This document shows, piece after piece, positions 1 through 7,307 of a DNA stretch of 64,000 bases. The position numbers were made by a program, and so were the translations under genes. The notes beneath the pieces were generated by a model. The model worked only from the letters and a program-made list of their open reading frames with translations, did not search any database and was not told the origin of the DNA. This stretch comes from Shewanella fidelis ATCC BAA-318 (lineage in GTDB: Bacteria > Pseudomonadota > Gammaproteobacteria > Enterobacterales > Shewanellaceae). The first letter of the stretch is position 1. Each line of letters opens with the position of its first letter. The stretch is from contig NZ_JADX01000004.1 in NCBI RefSeq assembly GCF_000518605.1, positions 1 to 64,000 of the forward strand, in the 5' to 3' direction.

Positions 1-26
1 ACTGCATCCATGCGTTTCTGGCATTC

Positions 27-144
27 GGCACATCCATGTGCCTTGCCTCCGGCTTCGAAGGCAAGCTTCTCCGCGTTCAAGCGAGTCTGAATACTACGTA
101 TTCAAAACGCCTCACTTTCAGCCCAATGTGTTCGTTGCACGAAC
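27..144. repeat. Cluster of four short inverted repeats in a non-coding stretch
   Basis: Four stem-loops lie almost back to back: GGCACAT/ATGTGCC (27-42), CTTGCCT/AGGCAAG (42-65), GAATAC/GTATTC (89-103) and GTTCG/CGAAC (130-144). No convincing open reading frame covers them. The pattern resembles a REP-type or other dispersed intergenic repeat, but no second copy was seen in this window, so its identity is unknown. The whole stretch 1-295 carries no gene that can be supported. Confidence 0.5.
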
Positions 145-295
145 TACGAGAGTTAGCGATATGTTTATGAGTACGAAGCTTTAGCGTAGTTGGCCATTTC
201 TAGGCGCCAAATAGCGAGAATGTACTTACCTTCTAATGCTATGGGGGGATAGAGAGGAGTTGCGTAAAATACTGATTGGTATTCTTTCAGTAGAG

Positions 296-649
296 CTACT
301 CTATACAGCTAACCTTGTCTTCACTATCCACTGTTAGCTCAAGGACTTTCATATATTGGTCGTGAGTTACTGAGCCACAGCGTCCGTTGATATGTTGGCC
401 TGACGATAACCTAATGTGATAAGCATAGTCGCCGTCTGCTTGATCTGTGCTGTAATGAATCCGTGCTGTTTTACTTGGAGCTATGTTATCAAAAACAAGG
501 TTATTACTTGGAAGAGTGATCTCTACTCGAGTGAGTAGCTGACCTGATTGGTTAACTATTTTTACGCTTGGCATCATAAAAAGGTAAATATGGTAAGCGA
601 TAAATAAGCCTATAACTGAAATGAACAGAAATATTAGACAATTGCGCAT
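296..649 (-). CDS. Small hypothetical membrane-anchored protein
   Basis: This is a 117-residue protein with one hydrophobic segment at about residues 4-25 (IFLFISVIGLFIAYHIYLF) followed by a polar domain of about 90 residues that would lie outside the cytoplasm. Two cysteines near the C-terminus (around residues 91 and 115) could form a disulfide if exported. A good ribosome site (AAGGAGTG) lies just upstream of the ATG on the minus strand. I do not recognise a family. It stands apart from its neighbours, with about 140 bases to the next gene on the same strand, so no operon role can be assigned. Confidence 0.6.
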   Translation of the reverse strand: MRNCLIFLFISVIGLFIAYHIYLFMMPSVKIVNQSGQLLTRVEITLPSNNLVFDNIAPSKTARIHYSTDQADGDYAYHIRLSSGQHINGRCGSVTHDQYMKVLELTVDSEDKVSCIE

Positions 650-787
650 TTACACTCCTTATAAATAGCAACGTGAATTTGCTTCACGCTTAGAGAGCTA
701 AGTATAGAAAACAACTCAGTTATTTCATTTTATTTTTTAGAGTGAATTTGGTTAGTTTGTTAGGAGCGAGTCTACGCTGCAATAAAA

Positions 788-1450
788 TTAGCCACGGGTT
801 ATCGTGATATCACTGATATAACCGTGCTCACTGGCTTGTAGTGCTTGCTTTAACATTGTGGCGGCTTCAGTTGCACTCATAAAGTTGTTTGTATTTGCCT
901 GTTTACCACTGGTTGGCCAAAAGCCGGTATCCATACCGCCTGGGTAAACAGCAATGAGCTTCATTGGGCTTGTTTTTAGTTCTAAGCGTACTGATTCCAC
1001 TAAACCTTTTACCGCCCACTTTGTTGCACAGTATGTTGACTCTTCAGCCTTAGCTGCAAGTGCCGCGGTAGACATCACGATGACAACCGTAACGGCTTGG
1101 TCTTTATAGCGCTTCACCGCTTCGCGAAGCATTAAAACCGCGGAAGTTATATTGTTGTCTAGCAGTTGCTTGATTTGCGCTAGCGATTGATTTTCGATTG
1201 GGCCAAAGTAACCACTGCCTGCACAATGGATGATCATATTTGGTGTTGTCGGCAAAGAATCAAATAGGTGGATAACAGATTGTTCATCGCTCAAATCACA
1301 AACATAGGCGATACTCGGTTGTTTGATTGATCCAGCAACCTGCTCTAACCGTTCTGCATTACGTCCTGTAATCGCAATATTATCTTGCTTGGCATAAAGC
1401 TTGGCTAATGAGGCACCCAAACCACTGCTTGCTCCGGTGATTAATATCAT
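788..1450 (-). CDS. Short-chain dehydrogenase/reductase (SDR family)
   Basis: This 220-residue protein is a classical SDR oxidoreductase. The N-terminus carries the Rossmann cofactor motif TGASSGLG at residues 5-12, an Asn/Ala-Gly strand (HCAGSGYFG), and the catalytic Ser-Tyr-Lys set: a serine in IVMSTAAL and the YCATK motif near residue 142. An early arginine (GRNAER) suggests NADP(H) preference, which is an inference. The length is slightly short for the family (usually about 250), mostly at the C-terminus. It lies 43 bases downstream of the AccB-like gene on the same strand and is probably co-transcribed with it and with aroQ. The substrate cannot be told from sequence. Confidence 0.85.
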   Translation of the reverse strand: MILITGASSGLGASLAKLYAKQDNIAITGRNAERLEQVAGSIKQPSIAYVCDLSDEQSVIHLFDSLPTTPNMIIHCAGSGYFGPIENQSLAQIKQLLDNNITSAVLMLREAVKRYKDQAVTVVIVMSTAALAAKAEESTYCATKWAVKGLVESVRLELKTSPMKLIAVYPGGMDTGFWPTSGKQANTNNFMSATEAATMLKQALQASEHGYISDITITRG

Positions 1451-1493
1451 AGCTTTATGCTCCTTGTGTTATGTAGTTCGCTATTGTCAGCAG

Positions 1494-1949
1494 CTATTCG
1501 ATTTCAATTATGGCTTGTTCAAAATCAATTGCTTGACCGTCATCGACTAGAATGGCACTGATCACGCCATCTTTATCCGCTGCAATACGGTTACTCATGG
1601 TCATAGCTTCAATGATACAAACGATATCACCGCACTTCACAGTTTGGCCTACATAACATAGTGGTGTCTGATTTTGTCTATCAATGAGATAAACAGTACC
1701 TACCATAGGTGAAATAAGTTGGTGAGGTTCATCATCAGTGTCATTTACATCATGGTGTTTAAGTTGCTGGCTTGGAATTGCTGCAGCAACACTGCTCGCC
1801 GGAGCTAGAAAGGTTTGGTTATTAGCTTGCATAGGCACAGGGCTGTGACGGCAAATCCGCACAGATTCTTCGCCTTCTTTGATTTCAAGTTCGGCAATAT
1901 CAGACTCTTGCACTAGCTCGATGAGTTTTTTTATTTTACGAATATCCAT
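1494..1949 (-). CDS. AccB-like protein lacking the biotin-accepting lysine
   Basis: The 151-residue protein is homologous end to end with the biotin carboxyl carrier protein of acetyl-CoA carboxylase. It has the conserved N-terminus MDIRKIKKLIELVQES, a linker, and a C-terminal biotinyl/lipoyl fold beginning SPMVGTVY at residue 80. The usual biotinylation motif EAMKM is here EAMTM: residue 117, codon at 1599-1601, reads ACC (Thr) instead of Lys, so the protein cannot be biotinylated at the normal site. The rest of the fold is well kept, which argues against simple decay. It lies 15 bases downstream of aroQ on the same strand, but no accC follows; an SDR gene takes that place. Probably a diverged paralogue of a functional accB elsewhere; its role is unknown. 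Confidence 0.85.
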   Translation of the reverse strand: MDIRKIKKLIELVQESDIAELEIKEGEESVRICRHSPVPMQANNQTFLAPASSVAAAIPSQQLKHHDVNDTDDEPHQLISPMVGTVYLIDRQNQTPLCYVGQTVKCGDIVCIIEAMTMSNRIAADKDGVISAILVDDGQAIDFEQAIIEIE

Positions 1950-1964
1950 AACGAGACTAGACCC

Positions 1965-2417
1965 TTATTGTTTATTTGATGTCTGCAAGCGGGCGACTGC
2001 AGCCTGTAGAGCAAATTGATAACCTTGGGCACCTAAACCACAAATAACGCCAATAGCTTTATCTGAGAAGTAGGAATGATGTCTAAAAGGTTCACGACTA
2101 TGTACATTGGACAAATGTACCTCGATAAATGGAATGGCAACGCCTAAAATAGCATCGCGCAGAGCCACACTAGTATGGGTGAAAGCCGCAGGGTTGATAA
2201 TTATCATGTCGGCATCAGTGTTATGTACTGCTTCAATTAATATGTGCTCTGCATTTGATTGGATATGCTCGAGTTGAACATTACTTTGTGCTGCACTGCG
2301 CATCAGATCTTGCACGATCTTATCTAGCGTATCATTGCCATAATGTCCTGGCTCACGGCGTCCAAGTAAATTTAAATTAGGACCATTAACTAATAAGATT
2401 TTTGCTTGGTTGCTCAT
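1965..2417 (-). CDS. aroQ: Type II 3-dehydroquinate dehydratase
   Basis: AroQ converts 3-dehydroquinate to 3-dehydroshikimate in the shikimate pathway, in the cytoplasm. The 150-residue protein has the family signatures [17 protein letters not shown] (with the catalytic Tyr), [31 protein letters not shown] (with the catalytic His) and [11 protein letters not shown]. All known active-site residues appear present. The start at 2417 (MSNQAK) is chosen because AAGGGA lies just upstream; the frame remains open further upstream, but those extra residues are not part of the family. In many gammaproteobacteria aroQ precedes accB and accC; here it precedes the AccB-like gene and an SDR gene, so this may be a second, paralogous aroQ. 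Confidence 0.92.
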   Translation of the reverse strand: MSNQAKILLVNGPNLNLLGRREPGHYGNDTLDKIVQDLMRSAAQSNVQLEHIQSNAEHILIEAVHNTDADMIIINPAAFTHTSVALRDAILGVAIPFIEVHLSNVHSREPFRHHSYFSDKAIGVICGLGAQGYQFALQAAVARLQTSNKQ

Positions 2418-2552
2418 GGAAATTCCCTTGAAATACATAAGTGTGGCGGCAAAGAACCACTTTACCTTTACCAGTGATTTCAACAAAAAAACGCGGGTTT
2501 GTCGATTATTGTTCTATGAAAGTAAGCAAATCTACCATTAGCATGTTAGAAG

Positions 2553-2975
2553 TTAATAACTGACTTTCGTTTGTCTTAGTGCTTTGGTGGCACCTTTTTG
2601 TTTTTTTGCATCGACACGCCGGCGCTGGCTACTTTTGGTTGGTTTGGTTGCTATGCGTTTTTTTTGCACTTGATTAACGCTGCTGACGAGCTCAATAAAT
2701 TGCTCTAGTGCAGTTTGGCGATTAAAGTCTTGGCTGCGGCTTTGTTGGCACTTGATAATTATCTTGCCGCTTTTGGTTATGCGATGATCTGTTTTGGCGA
2801 GCAATCGCTGTTGATAAAACTCAGGTAATGAAGATCGACTAATATCAAAAATAAGCTGAGCCGCTGTGGAGACTTTATTGAGATGCTGACCACCTGCGCC
2901 GCTTGAACGAATGAATTGCCATTCCAGCTCATGGTCTTGGATCGATACTGAGTTTGATATTTTGATAACTGCCAA
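2553..2975 (-). CDS. arfB: Alternative ribosome-rescue factor ArfB (peptidyl-tRNA hydrolase)
   Basis: ArfB (YaeJ) enters ribosomes stalled without a stop codon and hydrolyses the peptidyl-tRNA. The 140-residue length matches the family. The catalytic GGQ tripeptide sits at residues 28-30 in RSSGAGGQHLNK, and the basic C-terminal tail (QKKRIATKPTKSSQRRRVDA) that threads into the mRNA channel is complete. It therefore differs from RF1/RF2, which carry additional codon-recognition domains. It is encoded about 135 bases upstream of aroQ on the same strand but is probably an independent unit. Confidence 0.93.
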   Translation of the reverse strand: MAVIKISNSVSIQDHELEWQFIRSSGAGGQHLNKVSTAAQLIFDISRSSLPEFYQQRLLAKTDHRITKSGKIIIKCQQSRSQDFNRQTALEQFIELVSSVNQVQKKRIATKPTKSSQRRRVDAKKQKGATKALRQTKVSY

Positions 2976-3157
2976 AGCTGTTCGCCTACGATTGATGGTT
3001 TACCTTACGCGTAACTAAGCGTAGGCTCTTTAGTTTCTTTTGCTCAATATTAACAGACTTTGGCTCAAAATAAGGAAGTGCTCAATTTTTCCTTAGCGGC
3101 AGGTTTGCTATTATCAAGCAATGTTGCAATCACTATTGATAATTACGGAGCCGAAGT

Positions 3158-3517
3158 ATGCTGTGTAAGATCCCTGATATTACTGAGGGTGTGATCAGTT
3201 TATTTGCCAGTGGACGCTTATCTACCGAAGATTATGGTCTGATAATGCAACCGCTTATTGAACGCTACCGCGACACAAGCGGCAAGATTTGTATTTACGT
3301 AGAAGCCGATGTGTTGCTTGAAGGCTGGCAGCAGCAATCATTAGCGGGTAGTGGTGAAGTGCAGTTACCTAATTTTGACGCCTTAGTGCTTGTTGGCGGC
3401 CCTGATTGGTTCGGTAATGCGGTGCGCCTCATGGGACCATTTATGCAAGGTGAAGTTGCATGGTTCCCATTAGAACAAAAACAGTTAGCAATAGAGTGGA
3501 TTGCAGCACGTACTTAG
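3158..3517 (+). CDS. SpoIIAA-like (STAS-related) protein
   Basis: This 119-residue protein belongs to the SpoIIAA-like family of small alpha/beta proteins related to STAS domains. The typical features are an N-terminal beta strand (VISLFASGRLSTEDY), a central strand with an acidic turn (ICIYVEADVLLEGW), the loop DALVLVGGPDWFG, and a C-terminal helix FPLEQKQLAIEWI. The function of the family in proteobacteria is not established; lipid or regulatory-protein binding has been proposed. GGAGCCGAAGT precedes the ATG. It stands alone, followed 59 bases later by a small lipoprotein gene. Confidence 0.75.
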   Translation: MLCKIPDITEGVISLFASGRLSTEDYGLIMQPLIERYRDTSGKICIYVEADVLLEGWQQQSLAGSGEVQLPNFDALVLVGGPDWFGNAVRLMGPFMQGEVAWFPLEQKQLAIEWIAART

Positions 3518-3576
3518 TTGTTATAATCAGCCACAATATCTGTTTTTATTTAGTTATTATATAGAAGGATTTATCC

Positions 3577-3753
3577 ATGTCGTTATCTAAACTGTCAGGT
3601 CTGTCATTAGTTTGTGCATTGGTGCTTGGCTTAAGTGCTTGTGCCCCAGAAGTTGGCAGTGAAGCTTGGTGTAAGCAAATGAAAGAAAAACCATCAGGCG
3701 ATTGGACAGCTAATGAAGCCACAGACTACGCTAAACATTGCGTATTTAAGTAA
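3577..3753 (+). CDS. DUF3012 small lipoprotein
   Basis: A 58-residue protein with a lipoprotein signal peptide: hydrophobic core (LSLVCALVLGL) and lipobox LSAC, with the lipidated cysteine at residue 22. The mature part of about 37 residues (CAPEVGSEAWCKQMKEKP, then DWTANEATDYAKHC) matches the DUF3012 family, small secreted lipoproteins of Shewanella, Vibrio and relatives with two further conserved cysteines. The function is unknown. AAGGA lies seven bases before the ATG, which supports the start. It is short and easily missed by gene callers. Confidence 0.85.
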   Translation: MSLSKLSGLSLVCALVLGLSACAPEVGSEAWCKQMKEKPSGDWTANEATDYAKHCVFK

Positions 3754-3908
3754 ATATTCATTAGTTAAATAGTTAACAAAGAAAGTGAGAGCAAGTTCAC
3801 TAACGACTAGATAATATCTTGTTTGCAGTGAACTTTCGTTTATTATGCAGGTCAGAATTGTTATCGCGAACTTATGCTTTAGCATACTAATAATACAATA
3901 GGTCAACT

Positions 3909-4346
3909 TTGCGTCTATTTACTCCTCAATCTCTATACAAAATGGCAGCTGCGCTGATTGCTGTTGTTGTTCTGCAATTTGCAGGCGGCAACCTTGGCAT
4001 GCACCAGTTACATTTGGGAGATCATGAAGAGGAAAGCGCACCTCATCCGCATATTCAATTTACTGCAGATGTGGTTACACTTAGTGAATGTGTTGATTGT
4101 GCCTGTGCATTTGACTCGCCCGAGCAAGTACAAGAGCCTGAAGTTGCTCATAGCCATACGATAAGTAAAACCGAATCTAAAAACTTTGACCTTTGTTTAG
4201 ATTGTCCATGTCATGGCGGTCATGTTACTGCGATGTCTCATGTTGCAATCGTTCCATCAGTCCCAGTTGGCGATGTGCTTAATAGCATTGATGGACAATA
4301 TCTACCTCCTGAACAACTTCCTAATTACCGCCCTCCAATCGTTTAA
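3909..4346 (+). CDS. Small exported His/Cys-rich protein upstream of the metal-efflux operon
   Basis: A 145-residue protein with an N-terminal hydrophobic segment (AAALIAVVVLQFAGG) that looks like a signal peptide. The rest is rich in metal ligands: HQLHLGDHEEES, then two CxxCxC motifs, CVDCACAF and CLDCPCHGGH, plus AHSHT. The arrangement suggests a periplasmic metal-binding or metal-sensing protein. The start is uncertain: TTG at 3909 with a weak AGG site, or ATG at 3942 without an obvious site. It lies 320 bases upstream of czcC in the same direction, which supports a role in metal resistance, but no known family was recognised. Confidence 0.65.
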   Translation: MRLFTPQSLYKMAAALIAVVVLQFAGGNLGMHQLHLGDHEEESAPHPHIQFTADVVTLSECVDCACAFDSPEQVQEPEVAHSHTISKTESKNFDLCLDCPCHGGHVTAMSHVAIVPSVPVGDVLNSIDGQYLPPEQLPNYRPPIV

Positions 4347-4666
4347 TCCTTCGATATTGAAGTAATACTAGGTCTTAATTCTTTACTGCTGACTCAGCTG
4401 TGAAGTTAACGCTTTTATTGGGGCTTTTACTCGCTCTAGTATTGGCTGAAAAGTCATATTTCAATGTCGTTAAATCTCTATCAAATACTGTGTGTTTTTT
4501 GCGGTTAACTTACCGAGCTTGAGCCTTTTGCATCTGGTTAACTGCTTAAATCTACACCTAGCTAATATTGATTTAGACCCTTGTAATTACGCCGTTTAAC
4601 TTCAGGCTAGCGCTGTCGCTAGGCCCGATCTGTCACGGCAATATTTACTGGGTAACAGGATTTTTG
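4347..4666. other. Intergenic stretch upstream of the efflux operon
   Basis: These 320 bases hold no supported gene and no strong terminator hairpin. The promoter and operator of the efflux operon would be expected here, but I could not pick out a MerR-type or CopR-type site with confidence. Confidence 0.4.
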
Positions 4667-5998
4667 ATGAAAAAAACGATAATCGCAACTCTGCTGCTAA
4701 GTGTCTTAGCTGGCGGGGCGACTAATATCGCTATTGCTGCAAACGTTGAAAATGGTGGATTGACGTCACCACTCATGGCTAATGCAATAGTTCAGACACA
4801 ACAAGTCGAGCTAAATGCTCAGTTTAGTCAATGGCTGCCACAGGTAATGGCACGCTTCAATAAGTTACCTGAAGTACAAGCTCAATCTGCGCGAGCAGCA
4901 CAAGCTACGCTTAATATCGCTGCTGCTGATAAAGCAGTTTACAACCCGGAGCTTGGTTTGGGTTATCAAAATGCGACAGAAGATACCTACAGTATTGATA
5001 TCAGCCAAACTATTGACTGGGGTAATAAGCGTGGAGTGGCAACTCGTATCGCTCAGCTTGAAAGTGAGATCTTACTTTCGAGTATCGCACTTGAGCGCAG
5101 CCAAATGTTGGCGGAGCGACTACAAGCATTAGTGGAGCAAAGCCAAGCTCTTAAAGCACTGGAGTTTCAACAGCAGCAATTTAAATTGGCTAAGGCACAA
5201 CTCGATATAGCGCGTCAACGTACTGAAGTGGGCGACCTCTCGAGTGTTGAACTGCAATTAATGCAGCTTGATGTTGCCAGTAATGCAGCAGATTACGCAT
5301 TAGCCGAGCAAGCCTCTATTGCTGCTGACGGTGCCGTTTTAGCCTTGTTTGGTGAGCATAAGCTGCCGTTCGCTGATTTTGTTACAGCGCTAATTCAGCA
5401 AGCCAATAGCCTTGATGTATCGCCACAATTGCCAGCACTTAAGAGTGCTTATCAGCAAGTATTAGTAGCAAAGGTGACTGCTGAGCAAGCCAAAGCAGAT
5501 ACAAGTGCAGACCCTAGTATTAGCCTAAGCGCAGAGCGTGAAGGCGATGAAAACAAGGTAGGACTTGGCCTATCTATCCCACTGCAAATTCGCAATAACT
5601 ACAGCGAGGCTATTGCTGTTGCTAATCAAGGCATCATTATCGCTGAGCAAACATATCTGGCTCAAGAACGCACCTTATTACAGCAACAAGCGCAGTTTTC
5701 ATTGAGTTTGCCAAGGCTTGCTGCACGTTACCAAGACTGGAGTGAGCTGGTACTGACTTCAGGTGCGCAAGCTGCCAAGTCATTGTCACAACAATGGCAG
5801 TCTGGCGACATTAACACTAGTGATTACCTGCAAAGCCAAAGACAAATGAGCGGTAGCTACTTAGCGGGGCTGGCACTTGAGTCAGCGCTTTATTCGAGTT
5901 GGCTTAGCTGGATGGGGAATAGCGGGCAGTTAGAAGACTATCTGAATCGTCAATTACCTAATCAAGACGCTGTTGCGGCAGCTCCGATTCAGAAATAA
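4667..5998 (+). CDS. czcC: TolC/CzcC-family outer membrane efflux protein
   Basis: This is the outer membrane channel of an RND-type heavy-metal efflux system. The protein (443 residues from the ATG) has a signal peptide (LLSVLAGGATNIAIA) and long helical, Gln/Ala-rich stretches typical of the OEP family, as in ALKALEFQQQQFKLAKAQLD and QRTEVGDLSSVELQLMQLD, the latter matching the conserved turn of CzcC proteins. The ATG at 4667 is chosen over the adjacent TTG because AGGA lies six bases before it. It is followed directly by czcB and czcA in the same direction. The gene symbol reflects family membership; the exact metal is not known. Confidence 0.88.
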   Translation: MKKTIIATLLLSVLAGGATNIAIAANVENGGLTSPLMANAIVQTQQVELNAQFSQWLPQVMARFNKLPEVQAQSARAAQATLNIAAADKAVYNPELGLGYQNATEDTYSIDISQTIDWGNKRGVATRIAQLESEILLSSIALERSQMLAERLQALVEQSQALKALEFQQQQFKLAKAQLDIARQRTEVGDLSSVELQLMQLDVASNAADYALAEQASIAADGAVLALFGEHKLPFADFVTALIQQANSLDVSPQLPALKSAYQQVLVAKVTAEQAKADTSADPSISLSAEREGDENKVGLGLSIPLQIRNNYSEAIAVANQGIIIAEQTYLAQERTLLQQQAQFSLSLPRLAARYQDWSELVLTSGAQAAKSLSQQWQSGDINTSDYLQSQRQMSGSYLAGLALESALYSSWLSWMGNSGQLEDYLNRQLPNQDAVAAAPIQK

Positions 5999-6011
5999 CA
6001 AGGCTTTGAAA

Positions 6012-7295
6012 ATGAAATTAAAAATGAATCTAGTCACCAAAAAAAATATGTGTACCGATATGAATAGCGCAGTGAAATTGAATAACTCTAGCTTTAACGT
6101 TTTCGGATTAAATGCAATTACACGGGCAATGAGTTTTGGCCTATTAATCAGTTTATCTACAGCGCTAATGTTACCTGCTTTAGCAACTGCTGGAGATGGC
6201 CATGATCACGATGCAGAAGTGAGTGTGGTTAAAGCGGCAACAGCTAAAGAGGTTGATGATGGACATGCTCATGGTACTGAAGAAGCGGAAGATACCCATG
6301 GCATAGTGTTAACGCCTGAGCAAAAAGCTTTGGCAGGCATTAAAGTTGCGCAGCTAAGTGAGCAAACATTTAGTTTAGAGTCGGTGGCGACAGCCACTTT
6401 AGTGGTGGATCGAGACAGAACCGTTACCATTGCGCCACAGGTTGATGTGCGTATTTTAAAGAGAAGCGTTGTACCAGGCCAAGAAGTGAGTAAAGGCGAT
6501 GTGTTACTAACGCTTGGCGGCGTTGCTGTGGCTCAAGCCCAAGCTGATTATATTAACGCTGCAGCTGAATGGAGCCGTGTTAAGCGCATGAGTTCAAGTG
6601 CGGTTAGTGCTAGCCGTCGTCTACAAGCTCAAGTTGATGCTGAGCTTAAACGTGCCACGTTAGAGGCGATGAAGATGACACCTGCGCAAATTACTGCGTT
6701 GGCAGATGCGCCTGAAACCATTGGTAGCTATCAGCTTATTGCGCCAATTAGTGGGCGTGTACAGCAAGATATCGCCATGTTAGGTCAAATTATTCCGGCT
6801 GGCACTGCGTTAATGCAGTTAACTGATGAGTCGCATTTATGGGTAGAGGCTGAGCTGACGCCAGTGCAGGCTGAAAAGGTTAGTATTGGCAGTAAAACCG
6901 TCGTTAAAGTGGGCGATAAGAGCTTAGAGGGCAAGATTATTGGTCGTTCTCATGAGCTTGATAGTGTGACTCGTACCGAGCAAATCTTAGTTGCCTTTGA
7001 AAATGCGGGTCATGTTTTACATGCCGGCCAGTTTGCTGAGCTATATCTTCCAGATGCTTCTGAAGGTGGAGTGATTTTGCCTGATAGCGCCTTAACTCGC
7101 AGTAGCGATGGCCACTGGCAGGTGTTTGTTGAAGGGGATGATGGCTTTGAAGCGCTAGAAATTGAAGTGGTTGAACGTCAGCGCGGCATGAACCTTGTGC
7201 GCGGTTTAGCTAAAGACGCTCAAGTCGTGATCTCTGGGGCGTTCATTTTAGCTTCAGAGCAAGCGAAATCTGGTTTCGATATCCACAATCACTAA
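6012..7295 (+). CDS. czcB: CzcB-like periplasmic adaptor (membrane fusion protein)
   Basis: This adaptor links the inner membrane pump to the outer membrane channel. The 427-residue protein has an N-terminal signal or anchor (MSFGLLISLSTALMLPALATA), then a His/Asp-rich mature N-terminus (GDGHDHDAE and DDGHAHGTEEAEDTHG) typical of metal-handling adaptors. The barrel-sandwich (lipoyl) halves are at PGQEVSKGDVLLTLGG and APISGRVQQDIAMLGQ, and the beta-barrel domain lies after HLWVEAELTP. The ATG at 6012 has AAGG upstream; the frame is open further upstream into the end of czcC, but that extension is not needed. It lies 13 bases after the czcC stop and 12 bases before czcA. Confidence 0.88.
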   Translation: MKLKMNLVTKKNMCTDMNSAVKLNNSSFNVFGLNAITRAMSFGLLISLSTALMLPALATAGDGHDHDAEVSVVKAATAKEVDDGHAHGTEEAEDTHGIVLTPEQKALAGIKVAQLSEQTFSLESVATATLVVDRDRTVTIAPQVDVRILKRSVVPGQEVSKGDVLLTLGGVAVAQAQADYINAAAEWSRVKRMSSSAVSASRRLQAQVDAELKRATLEAMKMTPAQITALADAPETIGSYQLIAPISGRVQQDIAMLGQIIPAGTALMQLTDESHLWVEAELTPVQAEKVSIGSKTVVKVGDKSLEGKIIGRSHELDSVTRTEQILVAFENAGHVLHAGQFAELYLPDASEGGVILPDSALTRSSDGHWQVFVEGDDGFEALEIEVVERQRGMNLVRGLAKDAQVVISGAFILASEQAKSGFDIHNH

Positions 7296-7307
7296 GAGAC
7301 TTTCATT

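Noticed and set aside
3694-3906. Minus-strand open frame overlapping the end of the DUF3012 gene
   Set aside because: It has no family resemblance or ribosome site, and it overlaps the recognisable small lipoprotein gene on the plus strand.
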